Of a stretch of 64,000 nt of DNA, positions 24,171 to 32,613 are shown piece by piece. Source of the stretch: Falsiroseomonas sp050563545 (GTDB lineage Bacteria; Pseudomonadota; Alphaproteobacteria; Acetobacterales; Acetobacteraceae); contig NZ_JBNXUM010000018.1 in NCBI RefSeq assembly GCF_050563545.1, positions 62,001-126,000 of the forward strand. The letters are read 5' to 3'. Position numbers and translations under genes: made by a program. Every line of letters starts with the position of its first letter. Within the stretch, counting starts at the first letter, position 1. The notes beneath the pieces were generated by a model that did no database searches, was not told the origin of the DNA, and saw only the letters and a program-made list of their open reading frames with translations.

Positions 24171-25097
24171 ATGCTCTCCATCCCCGCCAGCAGGCCCAAC
24201 GCCTATACCGGCAGCCCGCTCGACCGCGCCGGCCACCTGCGCGAGGACGCGGACTGGATCCACCAGGCGCTGGCGGACCCCGAGACGCTCTTCGCGCCGG
24301 TCTGGCGCGCGCGATCGCTGATGAAGGGCGTCGAGGCCGGCCAGCCCGAGGCCGTGCTGCTGACCGCCGCGGCGGCCGAGGCGGTGCGGATGCAGGACGG
24401 TCCCTGGGCCTTCCTCGGCCTCTGGGACGGGCGGCCGGTCTTCACGGTGGACTGCTCCGCGGCCGAGGACCCGCTCCCGCTGCTGCCCGACGGCATGGGT
24501 GCCTTCACCGACCTGCGCCAGGTCGCGGGGCTGCTGCCGCCGGGCGAGGCGAGCGTGCTCGCCCATGCCCGGGGGCTGATGCACTGGCGCACGCGGCACC
24601 GCTTCTGCGGCGCCTGCGGCGCGCCCTGCACGCCGCGCAGCGCCGGCAACGTCATGGTCTGCACCGCCTGCAACGCCCAGCATTTCCCGCGCACGGACCC
24701 CGCGGTCATCATGCTGGTGGTGCGCGGCGACCGATGCCTGCTCGGCCATTCCCAGCGCTTCCCGAACACGACGATGTACTCGACGCTGGCCGGCTTCGTG
24801 GAACCCGGCGAGAGCTTCGAGGAAGCGGTCAGGCGGGAAGTGAAGGAAGAGGCCGGCGTCGAGGTCGGCGACGTCTTCTACCACTCGTCCCAGCCCTGGC
24901 CCTTCCCGTCCTCCATCATGATCGGCTTCCACGCCGAGGGGCTGAGCGAGGCCATCACCATCGACCCCGAGGAACTGCGCGACGCCCGCTGGTTCACCAA
25001 GGACGAGGTGCGCAACCACCAGGCGCACGGCTTCGGCCTGCCGCGCGTCGATTCGATCGCCCGCCGGCTGATCGAGGATTGGCTGGAGGCAGGCTGA
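24171..25097 (+). CDS. nudC: NAD(+) diphosphatase NudC (RNA decapping Nudix hydrolase)
   Basis: The 308-residue NudC has an N-terminal domain, a zinc ribbon (FCGACGAPC and VCTACNAQ) and the Nudix box GFVEPGESFEEAVRREVKEE. The NudC-specific SQPWPFPSS follows. It hydrolyses NAD(H) to NMN and AMP and removes NAD caps from RNA. All catalytic glutamates are present. Its stop overlaps the ATG of the next gene (TGATG), coupling the two. Confidence 0.95.
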   Translation: MLSIPASRPNAYTGSPLDRAGHLREDADWIHQALADPETLFAPVWRARSLMKGVEAGQPEAVLLTAAAAEAVRMQDGPWAFLGLWDGRPVFTVDCSAAEDPLPLLPDGMGAFTDLRQVAGLLPPGEASVLAHARGLMHWRTRHRFCGACGAPCTPRSAGNVMVCTACNAQHFPRTDPAVIMLVVRGDRCLLGHSQRFPNTTMYSTLAGFVEPGESFEEAVRREVKEEAGVEVGDVFYHSSQPWPFPSSIMIGFHAEGLSEAITIDPEELRDARWFTKDEVRNHQAHGFGLPRVDSIARRLIEDWLEAG

Positions 25098-25402
25098 TGC
25101 GTGCGTTACTCGCGGTGGGTCTGGCCGCGCTGCTGGCCGCCTGCGGGCGCGGCGGGCCGGAGCCCGCGCCGATGCTGACCGACGACCCCGCGGCGATGCA
25201 GGAATGCCGGGCGGAGGCGCGGAACAGCCAGCAGGTCCGGGACGTGCAGCGCACGGCCTGGAACGAGAACCTCTACCGGACGGACATCGTCAACCGGAAC
25301 CTGCGCGAGGCCGAGGCGAATGCGGAGCTCGACTGCCTGCGCCGGCGCGGCGTCGTGCGCGGCGGCGGGGTGGAACAGGTGAGGCCGCCCGCGCTGTTCT
25401 GA
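25097..25402 (+). CDS. Small lipoprotein (unknown)
   Basis: The 101-residue protein has a short lipoprotein signal peptide (RALLAVGLAALLAAC); Cys17 would be lipidated and there is no Asp at +2. The mature part is charged and helical (MQECRAEARNSQQVRDVQR, NRNLREAEANAELDCLRR) with two further Cys that might pair. No family is recognised. It is translationally coupled to nudC and convergent with the next gene. Confidence 0.75.
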   Translation: MRALLAVGLAALLAACGRGGPEPAPMLTDDPAAMQECRAEARNSQQVRDVQRTAWNENLYRTDIVNRNLREAEANAELDCLRRRGVVRGGGVEQVRPPALF

Positions 25403-25417
25403 ACGGACGCGTCGCCG

Positions 25418-26467
25418 TCACGGCGCGCGGTTGCGCAGCGACCGCTCGAGGTCGCGCAGGATCACCTCGGGATCGCCATGCCCGGCTTGCGCAAGCACGT
25501 CGCGCCAGGCCGCCACGTCCTGCACCCCGCCCGGATTGTCCCGCAGCAATTCGCGCTTCAGGAACGGGCAGCCCTGCTCCAGCAGCGCCCGCCACAGGTC
25601 GGCGGTGGGATTGAGCGGCACGCGCCGCGCCGCCGCGCGCAGCACGCGCTCGCGGTTCCGTTCGCTGGCCTCCGTCATCGGGTCCGGCGGCGGCGCCTCC
25701 CTCTCCTCGGCTGCGACCTCGGCCGATCGGCGGAGGTGGTCCAGCACGTCGGTATAGGGCCAGAGCGCCCTGCAGCGCAGGCCGGCCGCCATCATTGCCC
25801 GCGTCAGCCCGATCTCGGAGTCCAGCACCACGCCTCGCTTCAGGCGTCGGTTGGGAACGCCCGACCAGAAGGCCCCGAAGGCCGGATCGCGCAGCACGCG
25901 CCGCCCGAACACGACGAGGTAGGTCTGCAGGTGCCAGCGGTGCTGCCAGCTATCGGTGACACCCCAGACATCGGCCTCGCCGAAATCCATCCGGTCCACC
26001 AGCCGGGCCACCGGAGCGAAGGGGCCATAGACGCTGTCATTGGCAATGGCGAGCAGCGCGGTGTCTGCACGCGGCAGGCCGCAGGCCGCGATGCCGTCCC
26101 GCCAGGCCCCGAAATCGTAGCCGACATTCTCTCGCTCGATCACGCGCCAGGCGCGCGCCAGGATCCAGGCGCGATCCTCCGGCGCGATCGGCGCGCCGTT
26201 GCTGACGAAGACCACGGCGAAGCCGGCCTCGCGCAGTGAGTCCAGGTAGTCGCGCGTGTGACGCCAGATCCGGCCTCTCCTGTCGTAGTGGCAGAACACC
26301 ACCACGCGGGCCCCTGGCGTCTCCCCCGCGCCGCTGCCGGCCGTCTCGGCGCGGATGCGCGGGCGCGTGTCGAAGCGGACCACCGCGCCTTCAAGCTTGG
26401 CCGCGCCATCGATCGCCGTCTGCCGGGACCGCCGCCAGACCGCCATCGCAAAGCGCCGCAAGCTCAT
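25418..26467 (-). CDS. RgpF-like (rhamnan synthesis F family) glycan-processing protein
   Basis: The 349-residue protein shows the RgpF-family core: VVVFCHYDRRGRIWRHTRDYL, FAVVFVSNG, ENVGYDFGAWRDGI, IANDSVYGP, and late PLNPTADLWRALLEQGCPFLKREL. RgpF proteins are tied to rhamnan and other cell-wall polysaccharide synthesis, and this domain is common in glycan clusters. It shares this plan with the protein at 52885-53916. Its ATG overlaps the stop of the upstream methyltransferase (ATGA), so they work from one mRNA. The exact reaction is unknown. Confidence 0.85.
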   Translation of the reverse strand: MSLRRFAMAVWRRSRQTAIDGAAKLEGAVVRFDTRPRIRAETAGSGAGETPGARVVVFCHYDRRGRIWRHTRDYLDSLREAGFAVVFVSNGAPIAPEDRAWILARAWRVIERENVGYDFGAWRDGIAACGLPRADTALLAIANDSVYGPFAPVARLVDRMDFGEADVWGVTDSWQHRWHLQTYLVVFGRRVLRDPAFGAFWSGVPNRRLKRGVVLDSEIGLTRAMMAAGLRCRALWPYTDVLDHLRRSAEVAAEEREAPPPDPMTEASERNRERVLRAAARRVPLNPTADLWRALLEQGCPFLKRELLRDNPGGVQDVAAWRDVLAQAGHGDPEVILRDLERSLRNRAP

Positions 26468-28233
26468 GATGGGTCGGGCTCGCGCTCGAGCCGGACGGCC
26501 TCCTCGTGCCGGCCGAGCCGGCGAAGCGCCAGGACCGTCGCCTTGCGCCCCGGCCCTGCCAGCGTCATCGCCGAGCCGCCGGTGCGCCCGCCCGCGCGCG
26601 CGCGCGCCGCCTCGTCCCGCAGCCGCCCGAGCCGTTCCAGCGCGCGCTCCGCCGAGCCGCCCGCGACCTGCAACTCCCGCACGCCCGCGCAGTACAGCAG
26701 GTCCAGCGCATCGTCGCCGCCCGCTTCGCCCGCGGGCAGCGCCATCGCCTCCGCCACCACGGCCTCCATCTGGCCGGCCAGGTCGAAGCGCGCCGCGTTG
26801 ACCAGCCCGACATAGGCCCGCCGCCGGATGGACCGCGCCCGCGCACCGGCGGGATCGGCCGGCGCCGGCCCCAGCGCGTCGAGCCGTGCCACCAGATCCG
26901 GCGCGCCGCGCTCCGCCGCGCAGAGGATCGCCTCGGCCCGCGCCACCCAGGCGATGTCCTCGGCGTCGCCGTCATCCGTCCCGATGCGCCCGAGCGCGGC
27001 GCGCAGCCGTCCGGCCGCGGCGGCGGCCGCCTCGAACAGCGGCTCCACCGTGGCACGGGGCTCGCCGCGCAGCAGGCGGTGGAAGGCGCGGTGCAGCAGC
27101 AGCGGCCCGAGGCAGATCGGCTCCTGTTGCGCGAGGTGCTCCAGCGACGGTCCCGCCGGGCCCTTCATCTCCTCGGGGCGGGCGCGGTAGCGCGCCTCGC
27201 AGGCCGCGACGATGTCGAGCCAGAGGCTGTCCGCCGTCTCGACATCGGCCGCGTTCACCGCGGCGCGATAGGCCCGCACCATCAGCCCGATCCAGAGGTC
27301 GCCGCCCCGCTCAACCGCGGCCGCCGCCTCGCTAAGCCAGCGGCGGAACAGGGCGTCGAAGGCCGGCTCCTCCATCGGCGCCGCCGCCGCATGCGTCCCG
27401 AGCTGCGCCTCGCCCACCAGCGAGGCGCCGCCCGACCGGCGAACATGGACCTGCTCGAGGCCCGCGTTCCGCAGCAGCAGGTCGAGGCTGCGCGCGCTCT
27501 GCAGCACCAAGTGGTAGCCCAGCGAGAGCAGCGGCACGGCGAGGCCCGGCGGCGTGTCGGGCGTCAGCGCCTCGACATCCGGCGTGGTCAGCACCAGCCG
27601 CCCGCCCGGGCGCAGCGCGCCGGCCAGGGTGCGGACGAAGCCCGGCGGCGCGGCGATGTGCTCCACCACCTCGGACGCCATGACCACGTCGTACTGCCCC
27701 GCCGCCGCGGCATCGTCGCGTTCGAGGTAGCGATTCTCGATCGGCAGCCCCAGCATGTCGCGCCCGGCTGCCGCGAAGGGCGAGGGATCCAGCCCCAGCA
27801 CCGTCCAGCCCAGCGCGCGGCGCGCGAAATCCAGCCCGAAGCCGAAGCCGCAGCCGACCTCGAGGAAGCGCGTGCCGGCAGGCGGGCCGAGCCGCGCCAG
27901 GTTGAAGGCGATGCCCCGGACGTTGGCGCCCTGCTGGAGGTAGAAGGCCAGCGCCGCCGCGCCACCCTGCGGCTGAGCGGCGTAGTCCGGCACATGGGCG
28001 GGGTGGACGAAGCCGCAGCCGCACGCGCCGCAGCGCAGCAGGCGCACGGCCTTCCCGGCCGGTGCCTCCGGCCAGGGCAGCAGCAGGACCGGACGCTTCG
28101 GCGCGACGTCCCCGCAATTCGGGCAGGCCGCCTCGACCGGCGGCGCATCCGGCGGTAGCCAGGTCAGGCCCTGCTCGCCGTTCCACACGTTCAACGGGAT
28201 CGTCTCCGCTTCATCACAGCCAGCCGCAGGCAT
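26464..28233 (-). CDS. SAM-dependent methyltransferase with N-terminal zinc ribbon and long helical C-terminal domain
   Basis: This is a 589-residue protein. Residues about 37-75 form a two-CxxC zinc ribbon (CPNCGD, CGACGCGF). Residues about 90-300 are a class I methyltransferase with motif I FLEVGCGFGFGLDF, ASEVVEHI and RPGGRLVLTTP. The remaining 290 residues are Ala/Arg-rich helices resembling TPR-like repeats with no recognised family. A frame open further upstream reads across the next gene; the ATG at 28233 is the first sensible start. It is coupled to the RgpF-like gene, so it probably methylates or tailors a glycan precursor. Confidence 0.82.
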   Translation of the reverse strand: MPAAGCDEAETIPLNVWNGEQGLTWLPPDAPPVEAACPNCGDVAPKRPVLLLPWPEAPAGKAVRLLRCGACGCGFVHPAHVPDYAAQPQGGAAALAFYLQQGANVRGIAFNLARLGPPAGTRFLEVGCGFGFGLDFARRALGWTVLGLDPSPFAAAGRDMLGLPIENRYLERDDAAAAGQYDVVMASEVVEHIAAPPGFVRTLAGALRPGGRLVLTTPDVEALTPDTPPGLAVPLLSLGYHLVLQSARSLDLLLRNAGLEQVHVRRSGGASLVGEAQLGTHAAAAPMEEPAFDALFRRWLSEAAAAVERGGDLWIGLMVRAYRAAVNAADVETADSLWLDIVAACEARYRARPEEMKGPAGPSLEHLAQQEPICLGPLLLHRAFHRLLRGEPRATVEPLFEAAAAAAGRLRAALGRIGTDDGDAEDIAWVARAEAILCAAERGAPDLVARLDALGPAPADPAGARARSIRRRAYVGLVNAARFDLAGQMEAVVAEAMALPAGEAGGDDALDLLYCAGVRELQVAGGSAERALERLGRLRDEAARARAGGRTGGSAMTLAGPGRKATVLALRRLGRHEEAVRLEREPDPS

Positions 28234-28298
28234 AGAGCAGATCGTGGCAGGCCGAAATCGGCTTCGGCCGTGGAGGCGGGCCCGGAGAGCCCCCGGCC

Positions 28299-29486
28299 TT
28301 ACTTGACCCAAAGGAGGTTGTCGAATTCCAGCGGCGCGGGCAGGCCCGCACCCATGCCGCTCCAGGTCACCGAGGTCTCGACCAGCCCGTCGCCGTTCAG
28401 GTCGCAATGCAGGGTCCGGCCCTGGAAGCCGGCCGCACCGGCGTTGTCCACCCACACGGTGCGGCTGACGCCCGGGCGGAAGCCCCACAGCGAGAGTTCC
28501 TCGCCGGATTGCCAGTCGGTGATGGTGCTCCAGGTCGAGCCGCCGCTGCGGCCGTCCAGGAAGAACACGTCGCGTCCGGCGCCGCCGGTCAGGAAGTTCG
28601 ATCCCAGCCCGCCATCCACCACGTCGTCGCCGCCGCCCGCATTGACCGCGTCGCGACCGCCCAGCGCATTGATGAAGTCGTTGCGCGCGGTGCCTCCGAT
28701 CGCCTCGTCCGACCCGCTGCCGATGTATTGGTAGAGCAGGTTCTGCACGGGCCCGTTGTACGAGATCGGATCGAGCGTGAAGCTCTTGTTCGTCGCGGTG
28801 TAGGTGACGCTGAACTGGAGCTGCGCGACGAACCCCGGGACCAGCAGTTGGTCGTTCTCCGCCATGAAGGCGGTCAGCGTATCCACCTCGCCGTCCAGCC
28901 GGTTCGCCCAGCCGCTGGTGGATACGACGCCGACGACCTGGTTGTTGGCGTTGATGATCGGCCCGCCGCTCATTCCCGGAGAGGCGAACACCGAACGGAG
29001 GTCGTAGAGGGCCTCGTCGCCGAAGCCGATCTGGCCCATGAAGCCGGTGTCCCGTACCAGCTGGTCGCCCAGCGAGGCCGGATAGCCCGAGATCGCGTAG
29101 GACCCTCCGCCGGCATAGGACGCCCAGCCCAGCCATCCCGTGCTGTCGCCGAGCGGCGTCGCCAGCCCGATGATCGCCATGTCCCAGGCAGCTTCGCCGG
29201 CGGTGTTGAAGCCGTAGTCGTAGTCGACGTCGAATTTGAAGTACCGCCATTCCATGAAGCCGTCGTAGTAGCCCCAGGGACCGGGGGCGCCGTCGAAGGC
29301 CGGGTAGATCGCGACGTTCTCGACCTGCTTCGTGGCGCTGTAGATGACATGCGCGGCGGTCAGCACGTCGTTCCGGCCGATGATGGCGCCGGACCCGCGC
29401 GTGAAGCTGCCGTCCGACCATTCTACCTCGATGTAGACGACGAAGTTGTTGGGCCAGACATCCTGGTCGGGATAGGTCAGCGGCAT
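28299..29486 (-). CDS. Secreted trypsin-like serine protease fused to an RTX-type C-terminal module
   Basis: The 395-residue protein has no N-terminal signal. Residues 1-220 are an S1-type protease with a full triad: H46 in VLTAAHVIYS, D102 in WDMAIIGL and S173 in SPGMSGGPII. From about residue 255 there are glycine/aspartate RTX repeats (AGGGDDVVDGGLGSNFLTGG), then VFFLDGR, STWSTITDW, a DLNGDGLVETSVTW loop and a LEFDNLLW end. This C-terminal module recurs almost unchanged in the next two genes. RTX repeats plus absence of a signal peptide predict type I secretion, with folding on extracellular Ca2+. Confidence 0.87.
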   Translation of the reverse strand: MPLTYPDQDVWPNNFVVYIEVEWSDGSFTRGSGAIIGRNDVLTAAHVIYSATKQVENVAIYPAFDGAPGPWGYYDGFMEWRYFKFDVDYDYGFNTAGEAAWDMAIIGLATPLGDSTGWLGWASYAGGGSYAISGYPASLGDQLVRDTGFMGQIGFGDEALYDLRSVFASPGMSGGPIINANNQVVGVVSTSGWANRLDGEVDTLTAFMAENDQLLVPGFVAQLQFSVTYTATNKSFTLDPISYNGPVQNLLYQYIGSGSDEAIGGTARNDFINALGGRDAVNAGGGDDVVDGGLGSNFLTGGAGRDVFFLDGRSGGSTWSTITDWQSGEELSLWGFRPGVSRTVWVDNAGAAGFQGRTLHCDLNGDGLVETSVTWSGMGAGLPAPLEFDNLLWVK

Positions 29487-29595
29487 CGGCGACTCCAGTA
29501 AGCGACCGGAACGAACCGCCGACGATGTAGTGTTGGCTAAGTGCCCGCAATCCCTCTCGCGATCGAGCCGCTCCGCCGTATTTGTCCTCGCCCCC

Positions 29596-30822
29596 TCACA
29601 GGAACCAGAGCAGCCCGTCGAACTCCACGGGCTTCGGCAGCCCGGCCTGACTGCGTCCCGTCCAGGTCACCGAGGTCTCGATCACCCCGTCACCGTTGAG
29701 GTCGCCATGCATCGTCAAGCCGCGATACCCGGCGGCGCCGGCGTCGGCCGCCCATTCCGCCCGGCTCACCCCCGGCCGCCAGCCCCAGACGGACAATTGC
29801 TCGCCAACCTCCCAGTCCGTGATGGTGGACCAGGTCGTGCTGCCGCCGCGGCCGTCGAGGAAGAACACATCGCGGTCCGCCCCGCCGGTCAGGAAGTTCG
29901 ATCCCGTGCCGCCATCCAGGACATCCGAGCCCGCGCCGGCATCGACCGCGTCGTCGCCGCCCATGGTGTTGATGAAGTCGGCGAAGCCGGTGCCGTGCAC
30001 CGCCTCGCCGCCGGCCGATCCGATGAAGGTCAGCACGAGGTAGTCCACCGGCCCCGCATAGCCCGCGGCCGCCGGCGTGTCGGCAAGGCCGTTGCCGAGG
30101 TCGGTCCGCGCGAAGGTCGGCGCTAAGCCGCCAACGGCACCGCCCATCGCCGGGACTGTCATCACGGGACCGGCGCCGAAGCGCACCGTCTCGATACCGC
30201 TCAGCGCGTCCACGCCACCGGGATGCGAGACCAGCGTCCAGTTGCCCACGCCGGAGACCGTGGCCTCGGACGCCGTGCCGGCCAGCACGGCAAGGTCGGT
30301 GCCGTCGCCGCCGATCAGCACGTTGCTGCCGGCCCCCCCATCCAGCGTGTCGGCGCCGGCATCGCCTTTCAGTACGTCGCCGCCGCCACCGCCGCGCAGC
30401 AGGTCGTTGCCCGCCCCGCCACGCAGCACGTCGGCGAAGGCGTTGCCGGTGACGGTGTCCGCCCCGGTCAGGAAATCCATGGTCAGGAAGGGGAAGGTGC
30501 GGATGTCGTCGTTGTTGACGCGGTAATTCAGGCCTTCGATCGCCACCAGCGGCTGCACGCTGGCGTCCTGGCTGCGGAAGTTGGCGATGGTAAAGGCGTT
30601 GTTGGCGCCGCTGATAAAGAAGGTCAGCCAGGCCACCGGCGGGGCGTTCACCCCGATCGTCGCGGCCGCGTAGCTGAAATCCATCATGATGGGGAAAGGG
30701 ATGTTGTAGTCATGCGTCGGCGGCGGCGGCGACGCCGGGCCGTCGAGCAGCCAGGATGCGAGGCCGAGGGACGTCATGTCCACGCCGCGGCCGAAGCGGT
30801 CATAGGCGGTGACGAGGGGCAC
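29596..30822 (-). CDS. RTX-type calcium-binding secreted protein (paralogue 2)
   Basis: The 408-residue protein has an N-terminal block (about 1-110) with FGRGVDMTSLGLASWLLDG and a beta-rich region; the same block opens the next gene. Two RTX clusters follow, the first with LRGGAGNDLLRGGGGGDVLKG and DGGAGSNVLIGG, the second inside the shared C-terminal module (FINTMGGDDAVDAGAG, VFFLDGRGG, DLNGDGVIETSVTW, EFDGLLWFL). The GTG at 30822 is chosen: GGAGG lies 8 bases upstream and it aligns with the start of the sister protein. No signal peptide is visible, consistent with type I export. Confidence 0.85.
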   Translation of the reverse strand: MPLVTAYDRFGRGVDMTSLGLASWLLDGPASPPPPTHDYNIPFPIMMDFSYAAATIGVNAPPVAWLTFFISGANNAFTIANFRSQDASVQPLVAIEGLNYRVNNDDIRTFPFLTMDFLTGADTVTGNAFADVLRGGAGNDLLRGGGGGDVLKGDAGADTLDGGAGSNVLIGGDGTDLAVLAGTASEATVSGVGNWTLVSHPGGVDALSGIETVRFGAGPVMTVPAMGGAVGGLAPTFARTDLGNGLADTPAAAGYAGPVDYLVLTFIGSAGGEAVHGTGFADFINTMGGDDAVDAGAGSDVLDGGTGSNFLTGGADRDVFFLDGRGGSTTWSTITDWEVGEQLSVWGWRPGVSRAEWAADAGAAGYRGLTMHGDLNGDGVIETSVTWTGRSQAGLPKPVEFDGLLWFL

Positions 30823-31145
30823 GCGGAGCCTCCGGCCTGCCCGGGGAAGCGCCGCGCCATCCCCAATGCGGCGCGCCGACCCGGTCCTGTGAGGCCCGGC
30901 CGCGGGACGATGCATGGCGGCCCAACCCATGCACCCCGCCGACGATCGCGAGCGCCCTACTGTCCCGCTGCGCGCGCGCGCGCGCAAGACGAATCCGCAC
31001 GCTGCGGCCGAGGCCCGCATCTCGCCTCTACAGGGTCGCAGTGCGTGCCGTGTGCCGCGCGTCGCCGGGCCGGCCCGTGCCCGAATTCCCTGACCGCTCG
31101 CTCAGCCGATCCGCCGCTGCAGCACGCCGCCGCGCGGCCGTCCCG
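30823..31145. other. Spacer between two RTX genes
   Basis: This 323-base gap upstream of paralogue 2 holds no gene I can support. It includes an alternating GC tract (CGCGCGCGCGCGCG near 30971-30985) and presumably the promoter of the 30822 gene. No transposase, RNA or clear terminator is seen. Confidence 0.4.
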
Positions 31146-32375
31146 TCACAGAAACCAGAGCAGCCCGTCGAACTCCAGCGGCTTCGGCAGCACCGCCCGG
31201 CTCTGCCCCGTCCAGGTGACAGAGGTCTCGATCAGCCCGTCCCCGTTCAGGTCGCCATGCATCGTCACGCCCTGGAACCCCGTCGCCCCGGCCTGGTCCA
31301 CCCAGCTTGCCGTGCTCACCCCGGGCTTCCATCCCCAGACTGACAGCTGCTCGCCCACCTCCCAGTCCGTGATGGTGGACCAGGTCGTCGTCCCGCCCCG
31401 GCCATCGAGAAAGAACACGTCGCGGTCCGCCCCGCCGGTGATGAAGTTCGACCCGGTGCCGCCATCCACCACGTCGGTGCCCGCCCCCGTGCTCACCGCG
31501 TCGTCGCCGCCCAGGCCGTTGATGAAGTCGGCGAAGCGCGTGCCGCCCACCGCCTCTCCGCCGGCGGTGCCAAGGAAGGCCAGCGCCAGGTAGTCCACCG
31601 GCCCGATGTAGTCGAGCGCCCCGACGGTCGTGGCCGTTCCCGTCGCGAGGTCGGTGCGCGCGAAGGTCGGGCTGAACGATCCCCCGTCCCCCACCGCGAG
31701 GGTGAGGGAGGCGACGGCGCCGCCGCCGAAGCGCACACTTTCCACGCCGGCCAGCGCATGGGCGCTGCCATCCGCGGCGATCACCAGCGTGAAGGTCCCA
31801 CCCAAGAAGAAGGAGGCGCCGGCCGCCGTGCCCGGCAGCAGCGCGACGTCGGTGCCCGCGCCGCCGATCAGCACGTTCGACCCCGCCTCGCCGCTCAGCG
31901 TGTCGGCGCCGCCGTCGCCCTTCAGGATGTCGCCGCCGTCTCCGCCAACCAGCGAATCCTGGCCCGCCGATCCGCGCAGCACGTCGGAGAAGCGGTTGCC
32001 CGTGACGGTATCGGAGCCGGTGAGGAAGTCCGTCCCCAGGAAGGTCATGTCGCGCAGGTCGGCGCTGGTCACGCTCAGGCTGAGCCCGCCGATCGTCACG
32101 AGTGGGTTGCCCGCCGCGTCCTGGCTCTGGAACCCTGTGACGGCATAGACCCCGCCAAGGCCTGACACGCTTATCAAGAACCCGGCGATCGGTGCCGAAT
32201 CCACGTTCATCAGCGACGTCGCGACGCCGTAATTCCAACTGGCGAAGCTACCCTGCAGCACGGGGCTGAAGAAGCGCGTTGGCGTGGCCGGCCCGTCGAG
32301 AAGCCAGCTCGCCAGGCCGACATCCGTCATGTTCACGCCACGCCCGAACTCGTCCAAAGCGACGACGACCGCCAT
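31146..32375 (-). CDS. RTX-type calcium-binding secreted protein (paralogue 3)
   Basis: The 409-residue protein has the same architecture as its downstream neighbour: LDEFGRGVNMTDVGLASWLLDG at the N-terminus and a beta-rich domain. RTX repeats follow (FSDVLRGSAGQDSLVGG, GGDILKGDGGADTL), then a bulb-like spacer and the common C-terminal module with FITGGADRDVFFLDG, WSTITDWEVGEQLSVWGW, DLNGDGLIETSVTW and EFDGLLWFL. Its divergence from paralogue 2 is greatest in the 80 residues after the N-terminal motif. It was probably duplicated in situ. No export genes lie nearby. Confidence 0.86.
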   Translation of the reverse strand: MAVVVALDEFGRGVNMTDVGLASWLLDGPATPTRFFSPVLQGSFASWNYGVATSLMNVDSAPIAGFLISVSGLGGVYAVTGFQSQDAAGNPLVTIGGLSLSVTSADLRDMTFLGTDFLTGSDTVTGNRFSDVLRGSAGQDSLVGGDGGDILKGDGGADTLSGEAGSNVLIGGAGTDVALLPGTAAGASFFLGGTFTLVIAADGSAHALAGVESVRFGGGAVASLTLAVGDGGSFSPTFARTDLATGTATTVGALDYIGPVDYLALAFLGTAGGEAVGGTRFADFINGLGGDDAVSTGAGTDVVDGGTGSNFITGGADRDVFFLDGRGGTTTWSTITDWEVGEQLSVWGWKPGVSTASWVDQAGATGFQGVTMHGDLNGDGLIETSVTWTGQSRAVLPKPLEFDGLLWFL

Positions 32376-32565
32376 TCAACGCCCCATGTCCCTGAACAAC
32401 CCGTAACGGCAAAGCAATGGGCGGCGGGGCCGTCAAGCCGGGCATGCCTAAATTTCGTTTGCAGGCTTAAATGTTCGCGTTATGATCCCACCGTCACGGG
32501 CAAGCTGCGTCCGGATGGCCTCGCTGGCGGCGCAGCGCCTTTGCCCCGGGCCGCCACCGGACCGT

Positions 32566-32610
32566 CCTAAAGGCTAAAACGCCAAAATCCCAAAACCCTA
32601 AAACCCGCCG
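32566..32610. repeat. Short 8-base tandem repeat of the type CYAAAACN downstream of pheA
   Basis: The plus strand reads CTAAAGG, CTAAAACG, CCAAAATC, CCAAAACC, CTAAAACC: five near-copies with an 8-base period in otherwise GC-rich DNA. On the strand of pheA this is GGG-TTTTA-GGG-TTTT-GGG-ATTTT-GG, which has the spacing of a G-quadruplex and ends a few bases after the pheA stop. It could serve in transcript termination or mRNA 3'-end stability. Confidence 0.6.
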
Positions 32611-32613
32611 CCG

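Noticed and set aside
28600..31960. Glycine/aspartate-rich repeats considered as dispersed DNA repeats or a recombination cassette
   Set aside because: They are explained by RTX coding repeats and gene duplication. No flanking recombinase or inverted ends are present.
32431..32436. TTGACG (minus strand) as a -35 box for RTX paralogue 3
   Set aside because: The -10 position 17-18 bases on reads CTTTGC/TTTGCC, too weak to call a promoter.
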